A stretch of DNA of 14,800 nucleotides from positions 1 to 14,800 of the forward strand of contig JAGMBK010000033.1 in the NCBI GenBank assembly GCA_023129805.1, read 5' to 3'. Every line of letters begins with the position of its first letter. The first letter of the stretch is position 1. This document shows positions 1 to 8,600 of this stretch, one piece after another. Made by a program: the position numbers and the translations under genes. The stretch comes from Candidatus Zixiibacteriota bacterium (lineage in GTDB: Bacteria; Zixibacteria; MSB-5A5; SM1-73). The notes under the pieces were generated by a model. That model did not search any database. It saw only the letters and a program-made list of their open reading frames with translations, and was not told where the DNA came from.

Positions 1-2310
1 ACCACCTTTTATCCAGACTGGGCTGTGGTGAGTTTCTTCGATAGGATTTGTTTGGATGAGCCATTCTTTTTCACCATAGAGTATGTCAGCGGCGAACAGG
101 GAACCATACCAGGTTTGGCTTCCGATGCTCAGCAGGACATGGTGGATACCTGTTATCAGTGGCTGTGGTATGCCCCGAATTCCCCTCCCTGGTGGGAATG
201 GAATAGGTTCTGGAACGATCCTGATCCGGGATGGTTGATGTTACGACTGAAAGGGGAGACTTACTCTTTGGCCTGTGATACTGGATGGGTATGGTTGGGC
301 GACAATGGATATGCGCCCAGCGGAGCACCGGATGTGGATGAAAATCAGGATGATTGGTTTAGACGTTGCGGTCCGGTGGCAGCAGGGAACTGTCTGGAGT
401 GGTTCGGTACCAATGCCTCATTAGGTTGGAGCATACCGGAATTTATCGATACATTAGTTAGCTATTTTCAGACCGATTCTGCCGGCACAGAGGTTCACAC
501 CATGAAGACTGGCATTGACGATTTTTTAAACGATTTTGCTGTTCCCGGACTTTACTCCAGCATCTGGCCAGCTCCCGATTTTTATGTAATGGAGGAGTCT
601 CTCCAGGTCAGCCAGACCATTGTCCTGCTTTTGGGTTTCTGGTGGTGGGATGGGGAGAGCTGGTGGAGAGAAGGAGGACATTTTGTTACCATGTCCGGGG
701 TAAAATCACAATCGCTCAAGATCGCCTTGAGTGATCCGGGAAAGGATGCGGCCGAGTATGGCTGGCCTGGGAGAGTGAGACCTCCAGACCATCCACCTCC
801 TCCTCATCACGATACTCTTCATAATGACCTGCTGTATGTTTCTCATGATATTTACCAGTCGAGCCTGGAATCTCCCACCCCGGGAAATCCATACTGGCAA
901 CTGATGGATTATCTTGAGTCAGATCCTGATTTTCCTCGCCAGTATACCGGCAAGAATTTTCCTTCTGAGTTTTTATCTTTTTACCAACCGGCGCCTGAAG
1001 GAACAACCTTTGTCACCGAAGTGGAATATGCAGTTATGATCTGCTCTGAGCAGGAACACATGTTCTGGGAGACTTCCTATCCAGATTATGCTCCCAGCGG
1101 AATGCCGGATTTCGACCAGAGACAGGATGATTGGACTAATGCCGAAACAGGACAACCCACCTTCTGTGGTCCAGTAACAGTTGCCAACTGTTTTTGGTGG
1201 ATGGACTCAAAGTTTAATCTTCCACCTGGAACCATGGGGGATGGGATGGATCAATTCCCTTTGGTAAGGGATTATCTGGACGACCTATCTCCTTATGAGA
1301 GCTGGGATGATCATGATCTCTGGAATGTTGATCACTCCGTCACACCCTGGAGCGGGGTAGGTCCCCCTCCTTCAACTCCACAGCCCTTCATCCCTGGTTC
1401 TCAAACCCCGGGGGGCGTGGACAGTTGGGGGGAGTTAGTCGAGAGGCTTGCCTGGTACATGGATACTGACGGTAAACGAACCGTAAGCTCTCATCTGGGA
1501 ACCAGAGTTGGAGACATAGATGATGCCATCGAAGAGTGGCTTTCGGCTGAAACCTACTCTGATGGAAGCAGTCTGAGTGATAGCTTATGTGTGAAGATAT
1601 GGCAAGGGCCTTCATTTGCTTTTGTGGAGTCGCTGGTGGAGATACATGAAAACGTGATTCTGCTTTTAGGCTTTTGGTATCTGGAGGATATCAGGTGGCG
1701 GCGGGTGGGAGGGCATTATGTCACGGTTGCCGGAATAAATTTAGCCCAACTGATGATCGGCTTATCAGATCCGTTCTTTGACAATGCTGAAACCGGAGCT
1801 CCCGGAAGAGTGCTTTCTGGCTCATACATTCCTCATACTCCCACACCACATACTGATTCTACCATTCATAATGACCCGGGGAATGTTTCTCACGACATTT
1901 ACGATGTGGACTCAAACTCCCCCGCGCCTGCGGGAAGATGGTGGATTCCTGATTATCCGGTCAACTCAGATCTCGATTATTTCATGGACATTTTCCACCA
2001 GCAGAATGTTCCTGACGAGTTTGTGCCATCCACTCAAACCTATTTGCCAGGTTATCCAATCTATACCGTGGTGGAGTATGCCATTCTGATCGATGTTTTA
2101 GATTATCGGGGGGACGTCAATGGAGACGGATCAATTGATATGGGAGATATAGTTTTCTTGATTAGTTACATTTTCAGACAAGGTGATCCTCCTGTTCCTT
2201 TTTCTGTTGGAGACGTCAACTGCGATAGGGTGGTGGGTCTGGGAGACATAGTGTTTCTGATAAGTTATCTTTACCGTGAAGGTACCATCTCCCGCTGTTG
2301 TGGTCCCTAA
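1..2310 (+). CDS. Exported tandem C39-like peptidase-fold protein with C-terminal dockerin (5' partial)
   Basis: The frame is open to base 1, so the gene begins outside the window; a GTG at 25 is only the first possible start codon and lies inside a domain. Numbering from that GTG (761 residues), 1-90 form a Trp-rich beta-type region. Two related units follow. Unit 1 has Cys115 in CGPVAAGNC, His219 in GGHFVT and Asp237 in LSDP; unit 2 has Cys381 in CGPVTVANC, His564 in GGHYVT and Asp582 in LSDP. This Cys-His-Asp order and the CGP motif fit C39-like/papain-fold peptidases. Residues 696-750 hold two dockerin-type calcium loops: DVNGDGSIDMGD is canonical, DVNCDRVVGLGD is degenerate; each is followed by an IVFLISY helix. 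Family knowledge suggests secretion and attachment to a cohesin or a surface. Peptidase activity is inferred. The units could instead be inactive binding folds. Confidence 0.8.
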   Translation, partial: TTFYPDWAVVSFFDRICLDEPFFFTIEYVSGEQGTIPGLASDAQQDMVDTCYQWLWYAPNSPPWWEWNRFWNDPDPGWLMLRLKGETYSLACDTGWVWLGDNGYAPSGAPDVDENQDDWFRRCGPVAAGNCLEWFGTNASLGWSIPEFIDTLVSYFQTDSAGTEVHTMKTGIDDFLNDFAVPGLYSSIWPAPDFYVMEESLQVSQTIVLLLGFWWWDGESWWREGGHFVTMSGVKSQSLKIALSDPGKDAAEYGWPGRVRPPDHPPPPHHDTLHNDLLYVSHDIYQSSLESPTPGNPYWQLMDYLESDPDFPRQYTGKNFPSEFLSFYQPAPEGTTFVTEVEYAVMICSEQEHMFWETSYPDYAPSGMPDFDQRQDDWTNAETGQPTFCGPVTVANCFWWMDSKFNLPPGTMGDGMDQFPLVRDYLDDLSPYESWDDHDLWNVDHSVTPWSGVGPPPSTPQPFIPGSQTPGGVDSWGELVERLAWYMDTDGKRTVSSHLGTRVGDIDDAIEEWLSAETYSDGSSLSDSLCVKIWQGPSFAFVESLVEIHENVILLLGFWYLEDIRWRRVGGHYVTVAGINLAQLMIGLSDPFFDNAETGAPGRVLSGSYIPHTPTPHTDSTIHNDPGNVSHDIYDVDSNSPAPAGRWWIPDYPVNSDLDYFMDIFHQQNVPDEFVPSTQTYLPGYPIYTVVEYAILIDVLDYRGDVNGDGSIDMGDIVFLISYIFRQGDPPVPFSVGDVNCDRVVGLGDIVFLISYLYREGTISRCCGP

Positions 2311-2713
2311 GCTTCAAGACTTCACCAAAAGTTTGAAGGATAGAGGTCAGAGCAGAGATTTGATATTCTAGGAGTGATACTCCCGATATGGAAGAGAGAA
2401 GTTCTTAGAGTTTTATGCAGAAAAGAGGCAGACTGATCGGATTTTAGCACCACGGCTCATATCCTTATATCCGGGGTGCTTCTTATATTCTCTAAAGCTT
2501 TCCAGATTGTTTTGATGTTTTGATCTTTCCTGTTCGGAGAGAGATTGAGCAAAAAATCATTGCCTTCTTTCGTAAGAAATATTATAATAAATTAAGATCA
2601 GATTATAGGTCAAAAGGATTATAGGTCTTGCTCAGAGCTTCAAAAAAGTCAGACACCAGGTCTGGGTGGGAAAGCTAATGACTGTTCGCTTTTGACTTAT
2701 GACTGATTTGTCT
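2311..2713. other. Non-coding stretch after the dockerin gene
   Basis: No credible gene is seen here. It contains the possible hairpin at 2446-2480, a small inverted repeat (2312-2317 with 2333-2338), and an 11-bp direct repeat, gattataggtc, at 2601-2611 and 2617-2627. The remainder is A+T-rich with no recognisable feature. Confidence 0.6.
2446..2480 (+). terminator. Possible terminator hairpin after the dockerin protein gene
   Basis: A 10-bp arm at 2446-2455 pairs with 2471-2480 at nine of ten positions around a 15-nt loop. The following bases are pyrimidine-rich (tcttatattctct) but not a clean T run. It lies 136 bp beyond the stop codon. The stem is real in the sequence; a terminator role is inferred and weak. 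Confidence 0.35.
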
Positions 2714-2729
2714 GGAGAAGATGTCCGAG

Positions 2730-2746
2730 TCCCGCCTTCGACGGGA
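2730..2746. repeat. Short GC-rich palindrome inside the tRNA-Ser fragment (D-arm insertion)
   Basis: Arms tcccg (2730-2734) and cggga (2742-2746) flank a 7-base loop. It forms most of the 21-base insertion in the D-arm part of the broken tRNA copy. Its CCCGCC core resembles the palindromes at 3057-3081 and 11785-11803. Confidence 0.5.
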
Positions 2747-2790
2747 CAAGCTGGTCTAAGGAGCACGCCTGGCCGTCGCCTATGGCGTGG

Positions 2791-2813
2791 TTCCCCCGCA
2801 AAGTGCGGGGGAA
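2791..2813. repeat. Perfect 10-bp GC-rich palindrome inside the tRNA-Ser fragment (anticodon insertion)
   Basis: Arms ttcccccgca (2791-2800) and tgcgggggaa (2804-2813) are perfect reverse complements around the loop aag. A smaller inverted repeat, cgcc/ggcg, lies just before it (2777-2786). Together they make up the 41-base insertion at the anticodon of the broken tRNA copy. Confidence 0.65.
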
Positions 2814-2863
2814 AGAGCGTGTAAGAAGTCGAACAATAGAGTCAACAGTTGGCTCCAAGCTAA

Positions 2864-2952
2864 GGAGAGATGTCCGAGTTGGTCTAAGGAGCACGCCTGG
2901 AGAGCGTGTAGGGCCCAAAAGGTCCTCCTGGGTTCGAATCCCAGTCTCTCCG
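2864..2952 (+). tRNA. tRNA-Ser (anticodon GGA)
   Basis: The cloverleaf folds by eye. The acceptor stem ggagaga (2864-2870) pairs with tctctcc (2945-2951), with discriminator G2952. The anticodon stem cacgc/gcgtg (2892-2896 with 2904-2908) encloses loop ctggaga with anticodon GGA at 2899-2901. A long class II variable arm, gggcc/ggtcc, is at 2911-2925, and the T arm ctggg-ttcgaat-cccag at 2928-2944. The long variable arm and G discriminator are serine-specific features. CCA is not encoded. It reads UCC and UCU serine codons. Confidence 0.95.
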
Positions 2953-3039
2953 CTTTTAATTGTTTGTGGTACATTGGCTTATACTTGCGGGGAGAGAAAA
3001 TCCTCTAAAAGGAGTCCCTTGGACTCGAATAAAAAGATA

Positions 3040-3081
3040 CAATAGCAAAAATTAAAGAAGCCCCGCCATCGGCGGGGCTTC
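3040..3081 (-). terminator. Rho-independent terminator for the lipoprotein gene
   Basis: An 11-bp perfect GC-rich stem (3057-3067 with 3071-3081, loop atc) lies 34 bp beyond the stop of the minus-strand lipoprotein gene. Read on the minus strand it is followed by a T-rich run (tttaattttt), the classic intrinsic terminator form. On the plus strand only a weak pyrimidine tract follows, so it may also act partly on transcription coming from the tRNA side. The core CCCCGCC/GGCGGGG resembles other palindromes in the window. Confidence 0.75.
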
Positions 3082-3114
3082 CTTCAACTTGCCTCTAACA
3101 GGAGGGGCTACCGT

Positions 3115-3753
3115 TTACTGTGAAATGGCATAGCGTGAAAAATGGGAGACCTCAAACTCTAGCTCTAGCGTGGCGTCCTTCATTACCACTTCTTGTTCTG
3201 CATACCACAGCCCGGTCTCTGAATTGAGAGAGTAGAACTTTAGCACCTCACCATTCTCAGCTTCCAACACCTGGGCTTCGAGTCTAATCACAGCTGGTTT
3301 CGAAAACACTAGGCCATCAGGTCCAAAATCGAAATGCAGCCCTTTCTGGAGTTCTTCATTCCGCCAATAGTTGAAGAGGTTTGTCTTTACCGAAATGAAG
3401 ACGTTTTCGCTCAGTGCACCCGACGGGACCTTGAAATCAAGATCGAAACACTTTGCATGCACATGCAACACGCCACCCTTGGGACCAACCTTCCGGGATC
3501 GTTCCGCTGAGCAAGGTTCTGGCCACCCTACTAAATTGGCAGGTGGCGATGGCCAAAGATCCTCTGCCCGATATCCCTGAACCTGATTTTCTCCGATGTC
3601 AGGCGCCGTGGGAAACAGTTTGCTGCAACCAGAAGAGAAAAAGATCAATGCAAACAGGGCCAAGGCCGTGGCAACTCCGATGTATGCTCGGGCTCTTATG
3701 CTTATAGCCACCTCCTTTCTTCCTTGGAAGAATCGCTTGTTCCTCATCCTCAT
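3115..3753 (-). CDS. Lipoprotein with ZU5-like domain
   Basis: This 212-residue product has a hydrophobic segment at about 24-40 ending in the lipobox-like FSSGC, with Cys43 as the likely lipidated residue. Residues 90-125 (GPKGGVL, VPSGALSENVFISV) match the look of ZU5-type beta domains. The C-terminal part (DFGPDGLVFSKPAVIRLEA, then SHFSRYAIS) continues in the style seen in surface proteins carrying this module. Role: probably an envelope lipoprotein for adhesion or structure; no enzyme motif is seen. Start choice is uncertain. An AGGAGG at 3761-3756 is only 2 nt from the ATG at 3753 but 8 nt from the ATG at 3747. A second, stronger AAAGGAGG is 5 nt before an in-frame ATA at 3705-3703 (residue 17), which would give a more usual signal-peptide length. 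It ends at a strong terminator. Confidence 0.8.
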   Translation of the reverse strand: MRMRNKRFFQGRKEVAISIRARAYIGVATALALFALIFFSSGCSKLFPTAPDIGENQVQGYRAEDLWPSPPANLVGWPEPCSAERSRKVGPKGGVLHVHAKCFDLDFKVPSGALSENVFISVKTNLFNYWRNEELQKGLHFDFGPDGLVFSKPAVIRLEAQVLEAENGEVLKFYSLNSETGLWYAEQEVVMKDATLELEFEVSHFSRYAISQ

Positions 3754-4209
3754 CCCCTCCTTTTTGCCAGAGGTCTCAGTTTTTATGTTTTTATGCTTCT
3801 GACTAAGATTTTAGCAAGCTTTCTGCCCATCTGGTAAAAAAGTTTCAGGCGGTGTATAACGTGTTAAGATCCAACCCATTAAACTGGTGCCAAGAATTTG
3901 GACAGATACTTTCCACTTTGAACAGGACTCTTTTTTTGCCAAAAAATGTGGGAATGATCCCATAAGTTGTTAGATGTCTCCCATATAAAAGCACCCCTTC
4001 GGTTTAAATTTGTTTGCCTTCATAATTGGAGAGCCCTTTGAGGAGATTCGCGCAAGGACCTGATTAGTTTTGTATAAAGATGAAGGAATTTGGTGTCGAC
4101 AAAAATAAAAGGACGAAGGAACGAAAGACCTTAACCAGATTCAGGATTGTTTTAAATCTCGGAATTCTCGTTTTGTTGATTACTCACCATTAAAACTTGA
4201 TTCGATACT
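3754..4209. other. 456-bp intergenic region between divergent genes
   Basis: The lipoprotein gene leaves to the left and the response-regulator gene to the right, so promoters for both should be here. I see no confident one. A weak minus-strand candidate is TTGCTA and TAAAAA spaced 18 bp apart at about 3790-3820. A short interrupted palindrome, tggga-atga-tccca, lies at 3949-3962. No clear Shine-Dalgarno sequence precedes the ATG at 4210. No small gene is convincing. Confidence 0.5.
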
Positions 4210-5673
4210 ATGAGAAGAATCTTGGTAGTGGATGACGATCCGAATATCGCAGATGTGATCGAGCAGTACTTTGATAGGCCCGAGTATGAAGTGTGCACCA
4301 TGTTGGAAGGGGAGAAAGTCCCTGAGACAGTTGCAAGGATAAAGCCGGACTTGATACTTCTGGATTTGAAACTTCCCGACATCTACGGAATGGATGTCCT
4401 TAAGAACCTGAAGAAAGTGGGTTTTCAGGTTCCCGTCGTAATAATCACAGGCAATGTCTCTGCCGGAGTAGCTATTGAAGCCATGAGAGAGGGAGCCTAT
4501 GAGTACCTTCCCAAACCCTTCAGTCTGGAAGAACTCGGTAAATTGGTAGATAAGCTTTTGGCAAAAGATGCCGAATCTCAATCTCCTCTTTATAATGAGC
4601 CTTATCCTCCTCAAGAAACCGGGGAATTGGTGGGTAGGAGCTCAGCGATTCTAAAAACAGGAAAAATGATTGGACAAGCTGCATCTTCGGACGCCCCAAT
4701 CCTTCTTACTGGCGAAAGTGGAACCGGCAAAGATCTGATCGCCAAGATAATCCATCGAAACAGCAAAAGAAAAGATAAGCCGTTTCTCGTGGTCAACTGT
4801 TCTTATCCCTCCCCTGAAATGCTGGAGGGGGAGCTGTTTGGACGAGGTGAAAAAACGGATAAAAGCAGCGGATCTGTCGGCAAGCTTGAATTATGCAATG
4901 GTGGCACCATCTTGCTGGACGATGTGGGGAGTATGAGCTTATCGATTCAGAACAGGCTGCTCACAGCTGTCAAAAAAGGGGAGATCACCACGGAGGGAAA
5001 CAAAACCGCAAAAGTGGATGTCAGGATAATAGCCGCTTCTACGCGCGATCTATCCAAAAGCGTGAGCGAAGGCAAATTTATGCAGGAGTTGTTCTATGAT
5101 CTGAGAGTGATATCAATCCCTGTTTCCCCGCTGACGGAAAGGAAATCGGACGTTCCGCTTCTTGCTGAGTATTTTCTGAATAAGTATTGTGAAGAAAGTA
5201 AAAAAACGATCCTTCACCTCTCTGCCGATGCCATGAAGTTGTTGATGAGTTATTCCTGGCCGGGAAATGTTGGAGAGCTTGAAAACAACATATACTCTGC
5301 GGTGGTGATGTGCAAAGGTGACCAAATTCTGCCTGAACATTTGCCAATATTTTACGAGGGAGGGCTGCAAGCTCAGTTAGGTTTTGAGCAGGGGAAAGAA
5401 GATTATTCTTACCTACTTATGCAAACTTTAGATCCAATTAGAAGCAAACTATTTCAGGATCTAAAAGGAAAGGTTTACGGTCGGCTGATAGCATCATTGG
5501 AAAAAGCTTTGATATCTATGGCTCTCAAATACTGTAAGGCCAACCAGGTAAAGGCAGCAGACCTTTTGGGGATAAGCAGAAATACCCTAAGAGAAAGAAT
5601 GTTGAAGTTCGGATTGTGCGAAAAAGAGAAAGCCGCAAGCTCGGCATCATCCAGACCTTGGGCGAAGAGTTAG
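4210..5673 (+). CDS. NtrC-architecture response regulator with degenerate AAA+ core
   Basis: 487 residues in receiver - AAA+ - Fis-type helix-turn-helix order. The receiver (1-118) is intact: acidic Asp8/Asp9, phospho-acceptor Asp52, Thr80, Lys102. Starting at this ATG puts the first beta strand (RRILVVDDD) at the proper place. The AAA+ region (about 138-380) keeps Walker A (GESGTGKD, 168-175). However, Walker B reads LLDDVG rather than LDEIG, the GAFTGA loop after ELFG is replaced by a Gly/Ser/Lys-rich stretch (211-224), the two arginine-finger positions carry Met291 and Asp297, and WPGNVREL has become WPGNVGEL (Gly355 at sensor II). The Fis-type helix-turn-helix is at about 437-467 (KAADLLGISRNTLRERM). 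It probably binds DNA under phosphorylation control, but activation of sigma-54 RNA polymerase looks unlikely. No partner kinase gene is in the window. It converges on the cyclase gene, 3 bp between stops. Confidence 0.88.
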   Translation: MRRILVVDDDPNIADVIEQYFDRPEYEVCTMLEGEKVPETVARIKPDLILLDLKLPDIYGMDVLKNLKKVGFQVPVVIITGNVSAGVAIEAMREGAYEYLPKPFSLEELGKLVDKLLAKDAESQSPLYNEPYPPQETGELVGRSSAILKTGKMIGQAASSDAPILLTGESGTGKDLIAKIIHRNSKRKDKPFLVVNCSYPSPEMLEGELFGRGEKTDKSSGSVGKLELCNGGTILLDDVGSMSLSIQNRLLTAVKKGEITTEGNKTAKVDVRIIAASTRDLSKSVSEGKFMQELFYDLRVISIPVSPLTERKSDVPLLAEYFLNKYCEESKKTILHLSADAMKLLMSYSWPGNVGELENNIYSAVVMCKGDQILPEHLPIFYEGGLQAQLGFEQGKEDYSYLLMQTLDPIRSKLFQDLKGKVYGRLIASLEKALISMALKYCKANQVKAADLLGISRNTLRERMLKFGLCEKEKAASSASSRPWAKS

Positions 5674-5676
5674 GAT

Positions 5677-8600
5677 TCAACTCGTTCTTACATTCGACTT
5701 TTCTTTCAACGGCTGAACCTGAGCAAGGTGTGAATTCAAGAAGATCTGGCGGAGGTCTGGTTCTTCGATGTGTAACGCAATGTCCTCAAGAATCTTTTTG
5801 GCTTGAGTCAACTGATTTTGTGCAAGAGTCAACAATTTTTCACCTTCAACGTTGGCTAAGCTATGGTAGAGTTTACCTAACGCAAGATGCACCTTATATT
5901 CCTGTTCTTTGAGTCCAACCTCGGTCGAAATCTCCAAAGCTTTCTTGAGATCAGACTCGGCCCTATGAGTAGGAGATATTGAAATCTTTGCCATTCCGCT
6001 CAAGAGATATGCATAAGCTACATATTCCCGTGTATTCTCCTGTTGTGCCATATCCAACAGTCTGCACGAGCTTCTTGATGCCTCCTGGTATTGCGCAATT
6101 CTAAGCTGAAGCTCCGTCAGCCCGGCCAGGGCTTTCATAATAAACTCGTTTGACTTGATCTTCTCTGCCAAAGCCAAAGCCTTATTAAAGTACTTTTCTG
6201 ATTCTTCACGATCCTCAGACAAAAGATAGTATTCCCCGAACCGGGAAAACGTTTCGCTTTCCAATTCTTCATCTCCCAGTCTTTTGGCCGCCGATAAGGT
6301 TTGATCGTAGCATCTCTTCGCTTCGTCCAAATTGCCCATCTTCAACTGAACGTCACCTATATTTCCAATGCTATAGGTTAAAGCATGCTGATCGCCGATA
6401 TCCGAAAAGATCTGTATGGAGTCTCGGAATGCTTTCAGAGCATTAGAAAATTCGGCTTGGTTTTTGTGAATGGTGCCCATGTTTCCCAAACAGTAACCCG
6501 AATTTCTTTTATCCCCTATTCTCCGAAAGATCTCCAGTGCACTGGTGAGCATCTCTAAAGATTGCGAGAGATTACCTCTGTCTTGATAAATCAGTGCCAG
6601 GTTGTTGAGCGTCTTCGCCTCCCCCACCTTATCTCCGCTTTCTCTTCTTACTCTCAACGCTCTTTCAAAGTATTCGGAGGCCTCACTCAAGGTTCCCAAA
6701 CTCCAATAAGATATGCCAATGTTATTATATGAACGCGCTATTCCGTCACCATCTTTTATCTTTTTAAAATGCTTCAGGGAAGATTTATAAAACTGCAATG
6801 CCCTATCGAAAGAACCTTGCCGCCGATTTATATCTCCGAAATTGTTAAAGGAGACCGCCAAGCCTAAGTCATCTTTCAAAGAAAAGGAAATTCGCCGAGC
6901 CTCTTCAACGTAAGCCTGAGAGGTGCTGTAATCGGCTCGCAGCCAGAAAAGCTCACCTAAGTGATTTAAGGCTTTGATTTGGTTTGACCTTTTCTTGGTC
7001 TTTTTTGATAGATTCAGCAAGGTGAGAAAATCTTTCTCGGCTTGGGAATATTCACCGATCAGCTGATAGACTTCTCCGCGATGCTCCAATAAACCAAACA
7101 TTAATTTCGAAGCTTGTTTGATTTGACGTTTTTGTTTTTTTGCTATTAAGTCTTGCTGATAGATTTTCTTTGCTCTATCGAAAAATCGAATGGCTTCATG
7201 GTTGGAATATCCTCGTTTTCCCTTATTTCCGGCTTTGACAAGATAAATAAAGGCTTTGTTTAAGTTACGGCTATTTTCGTAGTGGTGAGCTAAAAGCTCA
7301 CATTTTTCATCTAAAGAATTCTTGAACTTTTTCTCGTAATAGTCACCGATTTTTAGATGCAGACTTTCCTTTTGAGCAAAAGGCAAAAGATTATACGCCA
7401 CTTCCTGGGTCAACGCATGTTTGAATATGTATTGTAAATTTGGCTCGGTCTCCTTCAAAGGTAACAGGTCAAGTTTGTCTAAATATCCCAACCAGTATTT
7501 AAGCTTGCTTTCAGACAGAGGACATGGAAGTATAGACGCTAAGGTGTTGAAGGAAAAGACCCTCCCAATCACGGATGCAGTCTTTACGACTTTTCTACCA
7601 GCTTCGCCCAGTCTGTCAATCCGGGTCATTATCACGTCCTGGATGGTATCGGGAATTTCTATCTGGCTTGGGTCACAAGAAAGCTCATAACTTTTCTTGT
7701 GCTCATTCCAGATCAACTGGTCTGAGTCACGAAGAGAATGAATCAACTCTTGTAGATAAAGAGGATTACCCCGGGACTTTTCCCATATCAGCTTTCCCAT
7801 TTGATCGGGGAGTTGTGTAATCTTAAGATGAAGGGATGCCAAATTTAGAGCATTCTCTTTGTTCAGTTCACCAAGCAAGATTTTTTCGTAATTTTCCGTT
7901 TTCTCCAAATCCTTCACTCTTAGCTCTGGTCTATGGACCAGAACCAAGAGAATAGGATAGCTGGGAATCCTTTGCGAAAAATATAGCAAAAGATCTAAGG
8001 AGGTTTGATCAATCCAATGGGCGTCCTCAAAGATCAAACAAGTGACCTTCTTCATGGCGCTGGAGAGTATTAACTCTACGATGGTGCGGAATAGTATTTG
8101 TCTTCTTGTTTTTCCGTCTAAAGACTTCGTCCATTCGTTTTCTGAGATAGACAATCCTAAAAGATCGTTGAATAAGGGAGTCCATCTCTCCGAATCGATT
8201 TTCTTGAGTATGTCCAAAAGTTTTCTTTCCTTTGTTGATGCACCGTCAGTCTCCACAACATCGCAATATTTTTTTAGAATCTGTATCCAAGGAAGCAAGG
8301 GTATGTTCGAACCGTAGAACTGGCAATCCACCAAAAGTCCTTTTATCTTCTTTTCTAAACACAGATCCATTAGTTTTTCGGTGAGGCGAGATTTTCCTAT
8401 TCCGGGTTCCCCCACGATCGAAAGGGTTTGACTTTGATGGTTCATAACTCTTGCTATTATCCGTTCTATGAGTGCTATTTCCTTTTCCCTTCCTATTAAA
8501 GGGGTCTCTCTTTCACCTTGAAGTCCTTTATCAAAGATGTGCCCGGATTTTATGACATCTATGATCTGGAAGACCATTACCGGCTCACTTATACCCTTTA

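Larger units (their letters stand above)
2714..2823 (+). pseudogene. Broken 5'-half copy of tRNA-Ser with two palindromic insertions
   Basis: Aligned by eye to the intact tRNA-Ser at 2864-2952, this stretch matches in three blocks: 2714-2730 (acceptor 5' strand and start of D arm, with one extra A), 2752-2772 (rest of D arm to inside the anticodon) and 2814-2823 (rest of anticodon loop and stem). Between them sit 21 extra bases (2731-2751) and 41 extra bases (2773-2813), each containing an inverted repeat. The second falls between the second and third anticodon bases. Similarity stops at 2823, so the variable arm, T arm and 3' acceptor strand are missing. It cannot form a tRNA and is a duplicated fragment. 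Confidence 0.75.

Noticed and set aside
25..27. GTG as the true start of the dockerin protein
   Set aside because: The frame is open to base 1 with protein-like sequence (FYPDWAVVSFF), there is no signal peptide after it, and no ribosome site. The gene most likely begins outside the window.
2731..2813. The two insertions as tRNA introns that could be spliced out
   Set aside because: Even with both removed, the copy lacks the variable arm, T arm and 3' acceptor strand, so no functional tRNA would result. The inserts are also far too short for self-splicing introns.
2714..2952. Tandem tRNA copies as integrase attachment sites of a mobile element
   Set aside because: The copy is of the tRNA 5' half, not the 3' end normally used. 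The two lie about 40 bp apart, and no integrase or cargo is between or beside them.
2782..3045. Plus-strand open frame of 87 codons across the tRNA region
   Set aside because: It covers the palindromes and the intact tRNA-Ser gene, and its sequence is explained by those.
3880..3910. Possible sigma-54 promoter before the response-regulator gene
   Set aside because: A GG-containing word is present (ctggtgccaag), but no GC at the required -12 spacing.
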